Assembly: GCF_030529325.1 (NCBI RefSeq)
Contig: NZ_JAUMXC010000011.1
Span: forward strand, 18,094 to 51,556
Length of the DNA: 33,463 bases
Source: Porphyromonas sp.
GTDB taxonomy: Bacteria > Bacteroidota > Bacteroidia > Bacteroidales > Porphyromonadaceae
Direction of reading: 5' to 3'
The notes beneath the pieces are model-generated. The model saw only the letters and a list, made by a program, of their open reading frames with translations, was not told where the DNA came from and did not search any database. This document shows positions 24,423 to 31,584 of this stretch, piece by piece (the stretch's first letter is position 1; the number at the start of each line of letters is the position of its first letter). A program made the position numbers and the translations under genes.

Positions 24423-25487
24423 TCATTGTTCAGTCTTTACATCATCATCGTAGTACTCGATCCGGATATCCCAAAATGCATCACATTTCCTATCCTGCCA
24501 GTCCCATGGGCCATGGTAGACCTTTATACTGCTCATGTTGTTGTAGTCATCATACTCATACAGGCAAAGCTCGTTAAGTATGCCGCCCTCGTCATAGTAT
24601 CTGCGTTCGCTCAATAGCCCATGTTCGTTATAAGTCAGCTGCTGTACCAGGATTCCATCCTTGTGTATACTTTTGGAAGCTCTTTTCCCTTCGGGGCTGT
24701 ATGTGTATTCTTCTATCGTTTCATGTGTCTCTGCCGGAGTTACCTCCAGCTTTTTGTACTCTATGATCTTGCTTTTGTTGTCCAGCTTGTAGGTCATAGA
24801 GACAGACTCCGCACCTCCCTTATTTTCCTTTTCTTCTATCAAATGTCCCGCTTCATCATAGATGTATCGGTGCAGGACAGATGGACTTCTCTGCGGATCG
24901 GGGATTTCATTCAGTGCCAACTCATACTTTTTAGTCGAAGAACAATGTCCCATCGCGTCGTACTCGTAGCACTCATGCATTTTGGTGGAGTTGCCCTCAT
25001 GCCTGATCTCCTTCGTCACCAGCAAGTTTTTGTCATCATGGGTCATCTCTGTGACCGTTACGCGCAAAGTATCCGCTACGACGATCTTGAAGTCTGTCAT
25101 CCTGACACAATTGCCACACCCATCATAGTTATATGCCGTGAGGATCGTGTCTTTGAGGTCTTCGGTCACTTTGCACATGATGAGAGCTCCTCTCTCATCT
25201 CCGATGTATGAGTATTCTTGGGAATAGCCCTCGTCTTCATCATTCTTATATCTCATGAGCATCCGACCTTCTTTGTCAAACTCGTACGAATACCCTCCTC
25301 TATGTACGTAGCTGCCCATGACCTTTTGGTACTCTCCGGCGACGTAGCTTTTTATCTTACCGTGGTAGCCCAGTCTTTTTGCATCATTGGTCTTCTTGAC
25401 CACGAAGACGACATCACGTTTGGGTGTCCCACACCCGCATATGAGGATTCCCAGCAGTAGTCCGGCCAATCCCAATACTCTATTCAT
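24423..25487 (-). CDS. Lipoprotein with RHS/YD-like repeats, paralogue 2
   Basis: A 354-residue predicted lipoprotein with lipobox ICGC (C19). It shares with the downstream gene the motif KKTNDAKRLGYHGKIK near residues 31-46 and the same series of YD-like repeats (YNYDGCGNCVR, YDAMGHCSS, YIYDEAGHLIE, YSPEGKRASKS, YEYDDYNNMSS). It is the first gene of the operon, with a consensus promoter at 25604-25635 and a leader of about 110 nt. The gap to the next gene is 30 bp. Tandem duplication followed by divergence is the simplest explanation. Confidence 0.78.
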   Translation of the reverse strand: MNRVLGLAGLLLGILICGCGTPKRDVVFVVKKTNDAKRLGYHGKIKSYVAGEYQKVMGSYVHRGGYSYEFDKEGRMLMRYKNDEDEGYSQEYSYIGDERGALIMCKVTEDLKDTILTAYNYDGCGNCVRMTDFKIVVADTLRVTVTEMTHDDKNLLVTKEIRHEGNSTKMHECYEYDAMGHCSSTKKYELALNEIPDPQRSPSVLHRYIYDEAGHLIEEKENKGGAESVSMTYKLDNKSKIIEYKKLEVTPAETHETIEEYTYSPEGKRASKSIHKDGILVQQLTYNEHGLLSERRYYDEGGILNELCLYEYDDYNNMSSIKVYHGPWDWQDRKCDAFWDIRIEYYDDDVKTEQ

Positions 25488-25603
25488 TGCTTAAATCTCT
25501 ATTTATGCCAAAATAAGGAAGAGCCTTTGTGCACCCACCTCCGTTAAAGTGCCTAATAAACCTATTAATGTGTAGGAAAGTCCCTACGCCCAATTTGTTA
25601 GCA

Positions 25604-25635
25604 CAAAAGTAAGGAGAACTTGACAAAACCACAAA
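25604..25635 (-). promoter_or_regulatory. Bacteroidetes-type promoter for the tandem lipoprotein operon
   Basis: On the minus strand TTTG (25635-25632), a 20-bp spacer and TACTTTTG (25611-25604), an exact consensus match. The plus-strand pseudogene remnant starts immediately beyond it, at about 25640. Confidence 0.72.
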
Positions 25636-25639
25636 CAAT

Positions 25640-26701
25640 ATTTTTTCAATGTTATAAATTACCACCCCGACGGCGTCCTCTACAAGGGTTATGACGGGAA
25701 TGGAGAATTAGCTTCCAAAGCTGTTGTGACCGACATGCCGGGGCTTGATCCTACGATTGCTTTCACTGCCGATGCCTCAGGAGAGTTCAGGAGCCCGATA
25801 GAAATGCTGCCATTCAGAGAGAATCCGGCTTTTAGTGCTCCTTTTGTAAAGTTCTCCTGACATCTCATGGGAGACTATCCCGGATTATCTCCAGTACAAA
25901 GTGCGTCCGAGGTTTGGGAATTATGGCGTTGGTTATCGCATCTCAGACCCTGCCAATCCCAACTCTTTTGTCTTGGCTGCTCAAGGACATAAGATTACCG
26001 TTTATTTGAATGTGGATCAAGAGTATGGGTTCTATGCCATCCAAAGGTCTGTGGTAGATTCCGATCTCGTCTTGGATAAGAGTCTCCTTTGAGATGGGCA
26101 ACGCAACTACTATGCCTTTGACTTTGATATGGGCAAGCACATTGGTATCATCAGGCTCCGATCATCCTTGAAGTCCCACCGGCACAAAACTTACCCAAGA
26201 TCAAGAGTCTCACGCTTCATAAAAAGAAAACATATCCTGACGGTACGATAGGTTTTTGAACGCATCACAGGAGAACTCGATACAAGCACTATCAAGGCTG
26301 ATGCACTCTTCCCACAGACAAAGAGGATGGTCACTGTGAAGCCCGAACACACAACAATTTTGTATCCCCCATATACCGTCGAGGAGGCAAAGGCAAAAAC
26401 CGAGTTTTTTGTTGTGGCAAGTATCGGTGATAATAAGTACGCAGACTCATCCGAAAGACATCCGACTCTCGGCAATCCTACGTTTGAGCTCAAGGATGTG
26501 AAACTTGGTTCAAAGCTCACCGTGACATTCTTGTGGTATCCTACCTCGGGTCAGAGTGGTCCATTGTCTTGGAATGGCTTGGACAATATTCATCGTGAGT
26601 TGGTAGAAGATCCTGCCGACTCAGGTCAGTACAAACTCAAGCTGAATCCGGCATACGATGGCAAAGTAACACCTGTGAAAGTAACATATAGTGAGGATTG
26701 A
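25640..26701 (+). pseudogene. Decayed secreted-protein gene, multiple frameshifts and a stop
   Basis: Coding-like sequence continues for about 1 kb but changes frame. Segment 1 (YHPDGVLYKGYDGNGELASK onward) ends at TGA 25858-25860. Sequence continues in another frame (ETIPDYLQYKVRPRFGNYG) to an in-frame TGA at 26090-26092 and reads on past it (DGQRNYYAFDFDMG). It shifts near 26150 to APIILEVPPAQNLPKIK, then back near 26255 (ERITGELDTSTIKADAL) and runs to a normal stop at 26699-26701. No start codon or signal peptide remains. Reconstructed, it would be a protein of about 350 residues of a type I do not recognise. The intact barrel gene starts 6 bp later, suggesting a former two-gene operon. 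Confidence 0.75.
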
Positions 26702-26707
26702 TAAGGT

Positions 26708-27364
26708 ATGAAAAAGATAATATTATATACGGTCGCTTCTCTACTTTTGCTCATGGGTCAACTCTCTGCACAGTGTCGGACTAAGGGAGCATGGGAGTTT
26801 TCTATCGGGTCCAATGCCCTCGGCCTATCTCGTCTCAAGATCCTTGACGCATCCAAGCCGGATCATCACTATTTGATCTCCGCAGACAGGAAAGAAGTGT
26901 TGTTTGGTGTAGACATGTCTATCGGTCGAGAAATCGGGACACACCGAGCTGTAGTGCTGAGTCAGTCTTTGAGTGAAGCCTCTGAGTGGGTAGCTCTCAC
27001 CAATATCGGAGCTCAGTACAGATTCGGCACCTATTTTCGTAGATATGCACCCATAGATCCGTATTTGACTGTCGGGGTCGGATATATGTACAATGGATTT
27101 GCGAAACCTCTCGAAAAGATTACGATAGAGGGCAAAGATATTGACTACGAGATATCCAACCAAAGCGACAAAAAGTACCTCGTGCCTATTTATGCCGGAG
27201 GTGGTCTCAATACGTGGCTCAATGACAGATGGGGTCTCAATCTCGAAGGTGGATATCAAGGGCTCCAACACATGAATGTCCACGGCCTTTGGTATCTCCG
27301 CGCAGGTGTCAAGATGCGTATAGGCGGAACGCAAATACCCTCGGATGAGCTGTTGCCCTTGTAA
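26708..27364 (+). CDS. Outer-membrane beta-barrel protein
   Basis: A 218-residue exported protein: signal peptide 1-21 (MGQLSAQ cleavage region), then alternating hydrophobic and polar residues with repeated aromatic girdle positions (WEFSIGSNALGLS, IGAQYRFGTYFRRYAPIDPYLTVGVGYMYN-type strands, GGGLNTWLNDRWGLNLEGGYQG, YLRAGVKMRIGG) as in OmpA-like or outer-membrane-beta-barrel domains. There is no C-terminal peptidoglycan-binding domain. It starts 6 bp after the stop of the pseudogene, so its expression may depend on the decayed upstream gene's lost promoter. Function unknown. Confidence 0.8.
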   Translation: MKKIILYTVASLLLLMGQLSAQCRTKGAWEFSIGSNALGLSRLKILDASKPDHHYLISADRKEVLFGVDMSIGREIGTHRAVVLSQSLSEASEWVALTNIGAQYRFGTYFRRYAPIDPYLTVGVGYMYNGFAKPLEKITIEGKDIDYEISNQSDKKYLVPIYAGGGLNTWLNDRWGLNLEGGYQGLQHMNVHGLWYLRAGVKMRIGGTQIPSDELLPL

Positions 27365-27463
27365 GTGACAATATCACCCTTCGTTGTGTCATACCTCAGA
27401 AGAGGAGGTTGGTTGCCTTCCCTATAAACACTCGGCGCAGTGCTTCATTTCAACTAAAACTCT

Positions 27464-27471
27464 TACATTTG
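27464..27471 (+). promoter_or_regulatory. Possible promoter -7 box for coaA
   Basis: TACATTTG matches the -7 consensus; at 19-21 bp upstream there is only CTTC/GCTT rather than TTTG. Transcription would start near 27478, just before a 26-codon upstream frame at 27485. Confidence 0.4.
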
Positions 27472-27484
27472 TAACGCCTTAGGT

Positions 27485-27565
27485 ATGACTACCGTGTGCC
27501 TCGGCGGACAACTAACCCTACTAATCAACAATATAGGCGAAGAGACCTTCCCCATACAAACGTGA
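27485..27565 (+). other. Possible 26-codon upstream ORF overlapping the coaA start
   Basis: ATG at 27485 opens a frame ([13 protein letters not shown]...) whose TGA (27563-27565) overlaps the GTG start of coaA (27562-27564) as GTGA. It follows the likely transcription start by a few bases. This arrangement would allow translational coupling, but the frame is short and could be chance. Confidence 0.25.
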
Positions 27566-28527
27566 CAAAGAAACTCCCCCCACTTTATCCTGCGACTTTT
27601 TCACCCTTTCAGAGCTTTACACGCAAGGAGTGGAGCCTGCTTGATGATCATCCGGATTTCCCGTTCAAGGATATCAACCTGAAAAATCTTCAAGGGCTCA
27701 ACGAACCCCTCACCTTTGACGAGATACAGGATGTGTATCTCCCTCTTTGCCGTCTTTTGCAGATACACATCACACATCATAGACGTCTGCATGGAGAGTA
27801 CGATACCTTTTTTCATCGACGTGGAGTCAAGATCCCTTATGTCATAGGTATCGCAGGGAGTGTTGCGGTAGGCAAGAGTACCACGGCAAGGGTATTGCGC
27901 AAACTACTGTCCATGAACCCCGCCACCCCTCACGTGGATCTCATCACCACGGACGGCTACCTCTATCCCAACGCAGAACTCGATGCTCGTGGCATCCTCA
28001 ATCGCAAGGGCTTTCCGGAGAGCTATGATGCTGTGCGCTTGTTGAGCTTCCTTTCCGCTGTCAAGAGTGGTCGTCGTGAGCTCGAGTCTCCGATATACTC
28101 TCACTTGTATTATGATGTGATCCCCGATGAGGTTCAGATCGTGGACAACCCCGACATCCTTATTGTGGAAGGGATCAATGTCTTGCAGGTGCAGACGACA
28201 CCGGGAAAGGCTAAGCGTCAGGTCTTTGTCTCCGACTTCTTCGACTTCAGTATCTATGTGGATGCGGATATTTCCGACATCCGTGAGTGGTACATAGCGA
28301 GGTTCTTGAAGTTGCAACGTACGGCATTCCAAGATCCGGACTCATTCTTTACGAGGTATGCCAATTTGTCGGAGGAAGAGGCTAAAGCGATGGCGAATAG
28401 TATTTGGGAGGAGATCAATCTCGTCAATCTTGAGCAGAACATACAGCCTACGCGTTTTCGTTCCGATCTCATCCTCGAGAAAGGGCACAATCACTCCGTG
28501 CGTGGAGTCCGGGTGCGTAAGGTCTGA
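27562..28527 (+). CDS. coaA: Type I pantothenate kinase
   Basis: A 321-residue CoaA, which phosphorylates pantothenate with ATP in the first step of coenzyme A synthesis. It matches E. coli CoaA along its length: [11 protein letters not shown] for the N-terminal box, [18 protein letters not shown] with the P-loop at 99-106, [48 protein letters not shown] and AFQDPDSFF. The frame is open to another GTG at 27496 (343 residues); the GTG at 27562 gives the family's usual length and is preferred, with moderate certainty. Many Bacteroidota use the unrelated type III enzyme CoaX instead. It stands alone, and repeat copy 3 starts on its stop codon and probably acts as its terminator. Confidence 0.94.
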   Translation: MTKKLPPLYPATFSPFQSFTRKEWSLLDDHPDFPFKDINLKNLQGLNEPLTFDEIQDVYLPLCRLLQIHITHHRRLHGEYDTFFHRRGVKIPYVIGIAGSVAVGKSTTARVLRKLLSMNPATPHVDLITTDGYLYPNAELDARGILNRKGFPESYDAVRLLSFLSAVKSGRRELESPIYSHLYYDVIPDEVQIVDNPDILIVEGINVLQVQTTPGKAKRQVFVSDFFDFSIYVDADISDIREWYIARFLKLQRTAFQDPDSFFTRYANLSEEEAKAMANSIWEEINLVNLEQNIQPTRFRSDLILEKGHNHSVRGVRVRKV

Positions 28528-28594
28528 AAAAAGGTTGTCTAATTTGATGCAGCACGTTGTCTAACTTCATTTGTCAAGTTAGACAACCTTTTTT
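28524..28594 (+). repeat. Dispersed 71-nt three-arm repeat, copy 3
   Basis: GTTGTCTAATTTG (28534-28546), 9 nt, GTTGTCTAACTTC (28556-28568), 6 nt, CAAGTTAGACAAC (28575-28587), C and T6 (28589-28594): the same spacing as copies 1 and 2. Here the first arm is extended by AAAAAAG and can pair with the third arm over about 20 bp with one G-U wobble, in competition with arm 2. The TCGAAAT box is absent. It begins at the coaA stop codon, so it can serve as the coaA terminator. Confidence 0.82.
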
Positions 28595-28878
28595 CGCCAT
28601 GTCACAGCCACCAAATACCGCAAATGAGGTAAAAAAGCTCCATTATTTCTTTTTATTCTGTCAAATAAGCCTCCTATATAAAGAAATAAGGGTATATTTA
28701 AAAACAGACAGTCTGAGGAAAAAGATTGTTGTTGTCAATTTTAGAAAATCGTATTGTTGAATTATGGGATCGTTCGTGAACTGATCACTTCGATTTACCT
28801 ACCCCTGTCTTAGGAGTATCAGGCAATTTGGGGAGATAATGTTTTCGATAGATCCTTCACCGATAAATCGCAACAAAG

Positions 28879-29586
28879 ATGAAACGCTTCTTAGTTTTTT
28901 TCCTGCTTTTGGCGCTGGCATCATGCGCATCAATACCAAAAGAAACCGTGACCCTATCGAAAATGGTAGGAAATGATCTGCAAGCTCTGCACGACTCTCA
29001 CCGCAACACCATCAAGATGTATTACTCCAAGATAGAGGAAAACATAAATACCTTTATAGAAGATGTCTATGCGCCCTATATCATTCACTATGTCTTGAAA
29101 ATAGAGCTGGACAAGTATAAAGAGGGAGAGGAGTCCCTATATGGAGCTATAGTAAATGCCGGAAAATCGGACGAAAAAGAGGTAACCGAAGAGGCTCTGA
29201 ACGTCATGCTCGAGTTTACAGAAGCGGCCAACGAACAGATAGCGGCCAAAAAGAAAGAACTCCTCACGCCCATATTGAGACAGGAAAAGGAAGTCTTGGC
29301 GACGATAGATCGTTCTTACAGAAATGCCATCTATGCCAATGCAACTCTCACAGCCTACCTTGAGTCCAACAGAGCACTGAAAGAGACCCAGAGCAAAGCC
29401 CTTTCCGTCGTAGGACTCGAAGGACTGGACAATACTGTCACGAATAGGCTGATCGAACTTTCCGATTTTATCGACTTGGCAATCAAAAAAGGCAATGAGA
29501 TAGACATCAAAAGTGACAAGGCTCAAAAGCAGATCGAAGAGATAGTAAACAAGATGAAGGAACTGACAAATAAAATAAAGAAATGA
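28879..29586 (+). CDS. Unrecognised helical lipoprotein
   Basis: A 235-residue predicted lipoprotein with lipobox LASC (C16). The mature protein is almost entirely helical and charged, with long heptad-like stretches (AANEQIAAKKKELLTPILRQ region and the C-terminal AQKQIEEIVNKMKELTNKIKK region). I recognise no domain. It is followed by a 92-residue protein overlapping it by four bases (ATGA at 29583-29586), so the two are probably translationally coupled and may act together. The 284-bp region between repeat copy 3 and this gene is AT-rich; no convincing -33/-7 promoter or other gene is seen there. Confidence 0.72.
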   Translation: MKRFLVFFLLLALASCASIPKETVTLSKMVGNDLQALHDSHRNTIKMYYSKIEENINTFIEDVYAPYIIHYVLKIELDKYKEGEESLYGAIVNAGKSDEKEVTEEALNVMLEFTEAANEQIAAKKKELLTPILRQEKEVLATIDRSYRNAIYANATLTAYLESNRALKETQSKALSVVGLEGLDNTVTNRLIELSDFIDLAIKKGNEIDIKSDKAQKQIEEIVNKMKELTNKIKK

Positions 29587-29861
29587 ACCGATTCAAAAAT
29601 TCATTTAGCGAAGCAGACCTCGCGTTCAGTCGTCAGAGCTCAAGAGCGTTGAGACAACTGAAAGGCTTATCAGCAGCCGAACTCGCCCAAATCCTGCCCA
29701 AAACGACCGATGAAGAGGTCTATAAAAAGCTGATAGAGGTAGTAGAGGAGGCAGCGAGAAAAAACATAAAACAGGCCGAACTGATCACCAAAATCAAGGA
29801 CCTCGGAGACCTCGCAATCAAACTCGCACAAAAAGTCCCCGCCCTCGCCTGCTTGTTCTGA
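29583..29861 (+). CDS. Small helical protein coupled to the lipoprotein
   Basis: A 92-residue protein with no signal peptide and no recognised family. Predicted helices are separated by a KTTDEEVYKKLIEVVEEAARKN segment; the C-terminus (LAIKLAQKVPALACLF) is hydrophobic and might bind a membrane. The start overlaps the lipoprotein stop as ATGA, the main reason to believe the gene is real. A bidirectional terminator follows at 29944-29986. Confidence 0.65.
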   Translation: MNRFKNSFSEADLAFSRQSSRALRQLKGLSAAELAQILPKTTDEEVYKKLIEVVEEAARKNIKQAELITKIKDLGDLAIKLAQKVPALACLF

Positions 29862-29943
29862 AAAGAACACACTGAGAGGAATATTTTATCTTCTGACTAA
29901 TAGTGGTATAATATCCTTTTTTACTCAATCCTACAGAAAACTT

Positions 29944-29986
29944 AAAAACGGAGTAGTGCAGTCATTAGATTGCACTGCTCCGTTTT
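29944..29986. terminator. Bidirectional terminator between convergent units
   Basis: AAAAACGGAGTAGTGCA (29944-29960) pairs with TGCACTGCTCCGTTTT (29971-29986), with one G-U pair and a 10-nt loop; the A and T ends give U-tracts on both strands. It lies between the plus-strand lipoprotein pair and the minus-strand fimbrillin genes. Confidence 0.85.
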
Positions 29987-30004
29987 AGATATTCGGATGC
30001 GACC

Positions 30005-31555
30005 TTATTCCACTGTTATATGGTCTATAAAGACATCATAATTAGCCTCCTTACCATACCTGATTGAAAAGAAAGAACCTGATTTCGCAATATTAGTCGC
30101 TATATCCCCAATATTTAGAGTCACTTTAACCCACTGGTTATTTGTGTCAATAGCTCCCGCATAAGAGGCAGATCCAGAAGAGGTCAACTCTTTGTCGGAA
30201 GAAATCGCTCCTAAATTAAAAGATTTATATTTAGCCCCCCCTTCTAAATAAAGAAAGATAGAGAAAGACTTACTTGAGTGTCCCTTCATGAAGAAGGTTA
30301 TTCTTCTTTTACCCTCAAAAGACTTGTCTGTATGAGTAGCAGTAAAGAGTGCTTCATTATTAGTTGTTTTATCTGTATTGATTTGGAGGGCTTTCTGTCC
30401 CATCTTTCCACCATCCATAATTTTCCCAAAAGGCTTTAGTGGGTGTTTGGGATCCAATGAGGCATTGAACACCTCTTCATCCTCAAAGTCTGATCCTGCG
30501 AAAAGAAGTTCAGCATTACCCGGAGTTGGAGCAGGAGTAGAGTCGCCACCACCTTGATCACCTGAATCTCCACCTCCTTGGTCACCTGAGTCACCGTTGC
30601 CGGAACCACCATTATCCGGGTCTGTAGGAGAAGAACCACCGCTTTGATCTTCTTTAGGTTTTAGTGTACCACCTTCGATATTTTCTTCGGTCCAGTCTGT
30701 GATTGTTGAGCCAAAGATGGTTTTGATCTCAGCTTCTTCCCCAACAGCCAAAGTATAGCCATACTTCTTACCTTTTTCAAGGGTACGGACTTCCGACTGC
30801 CATGTGTATTCCTTGCCTCCAAGAGTGACAGAGAGTGTTCCCTCTTCGATCTTTGTTCCAGGTAGAAGAACCATAGATATCATCACTTGAGTGTCACTTA
30901 CCTTTTGGACGTTAAGGATCATCTTCTCTTTGGTCTCTCCAAGAGTTAGCAGCCCATTCGAAAGATTAAAGTCTGCGGCAGTCACCAAACCTTCGAAACT
31001 TGCAGAAGGTTCTTCAAAACTGACCACAGCACCAGGCATTGCAGAAAGTTTCAAAGTGACAAAAGACAACTCATGATTGAAGATCAAGTTCACGTTAGGA
31101 TTAGCCTTTGTGTACGACTTAGCACTATTGCTGTAAATGAGATCCAACGCTGCCGGATTTGACTGATCTTTTACATTGATCTTATAGATGCCGTTAGCAA
31201 GACCCTCTTGGTAAGGGTAGTAAGCCACAAAGTCAAGGGCGCTACCGTCCTTTGGGAAGATGATAGGGCTACCTGCTTCCGTGAACACACCATCGGTATT
31301 TGAAGTGTATTTCACATTGGCGTAATTATTGTAGATATCTGTTGTGAGGTTGGTCTTTCCGGTATTCAAAGCGTAGATACCCAAAGCATCACCGGTGTTC
31401 CACTTGTTGTTTTCTACACGAAGATCATTGATCTTTGATGCAAAATGAACCTTTGTGTCAGGTAAAGTCGGCTCTTCCCCATGCTGCTTTTTGTCGCAAG
31501 CAGTCAACGCCATCGCCCCCATCAGGACCCAAGCGAGAATTTTAATTTTGTTCAT
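30005..31555 (-). CDS. Fimbrillin-family lipoprotein with C-terminal jelly-roll-like domain
   Basis: A 516-residue surface lipoprotein (lipobox LTAC, C20). Residues about 35-290 form an Mfa-like fimbrillin domain: TGDALGIYALN, LDFVAYYPYQEG, LIFNHELSFVTLKL and FEGLVTAADFNLSNGLLTL. A Gly/Ser/Asp/Pro linker follows (about 300-350) containing two copies of GDSGDQGG. The C-terminal 160 residues look like a beta-sandwich, carbohydrate-binding-like domain (FEDEEVF, ITFFMKGHSSKSFSIFLYL, NQWVKVTLNIGD, YDVFIDHITVE). It lies 29 bp after the fimbrillin-nuclease gene, with which it is homologous in the N-terminal domain and probably cotranscribed. Likely role: surface structure or adhesin, with ligand unknown. 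Confidence 0.82.
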   Translation of the reverse strand: MNKIKILAWVLMGAMALTACDKKQHGEEPTLPDTKVHFASKINDLRVENNKWNTGDALGIYALNTGKTNLTTDIYNNYANVKYTSNTDGVFTEAGSPIIFPKDGSALDFVAYYPYQEGLANGIYKINVKDQSNPAALDLIYSNSAKSYTKANPNVNLIFNHELSFVTLKLSAMPGAVVSFEEPSASFEGLVTAADFNLSNGLLTLGETKEKMILNVQKVSDTQVMISMVLLPGTKIEEGTLSVTLGGKEYTWQSEVRTLEKGKKYGYTLAVGEEAEIKTIFGSTITDWTEENIEGGTLKPKEDQSGGSSPTDPDNGGSGNGDSGDQGGGDSGDQGGGDSTPAPTPGNAELLFAGSDFEDEEVFNASLDPKHPLKPFGKIMDGGKMGQKALQINTDKTTNNEALFTATHTDKSFEGKRRITFFMKGHSSKSFSIFLYLEGGAKYKSFNLGAISSDKELTSSGSASYAGAIDTNNQWVKVTLNIGDIATNIAKSGSFFSIRYGKEANYDVFIDHITVE

Positions 31556-31584
31556 AAGTCTTAGGTTTTATGTAAGTTAATTGA

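Noticed and set aside
114-28594. CRISPR array or insertion-sequence ends as an explanation of the GTTGTCTAACTTG repeats
   Set aside because: Copies are about 12-16 kb apart rather than clustered with spacers, and no transposase or target duplication is seen near them.
28557-28760. 67-codon frame starting in repeat copy 3
   Set aside because: It begins inside the repeat's third arm region and shows no protein-like pattern; probably a chance frame.
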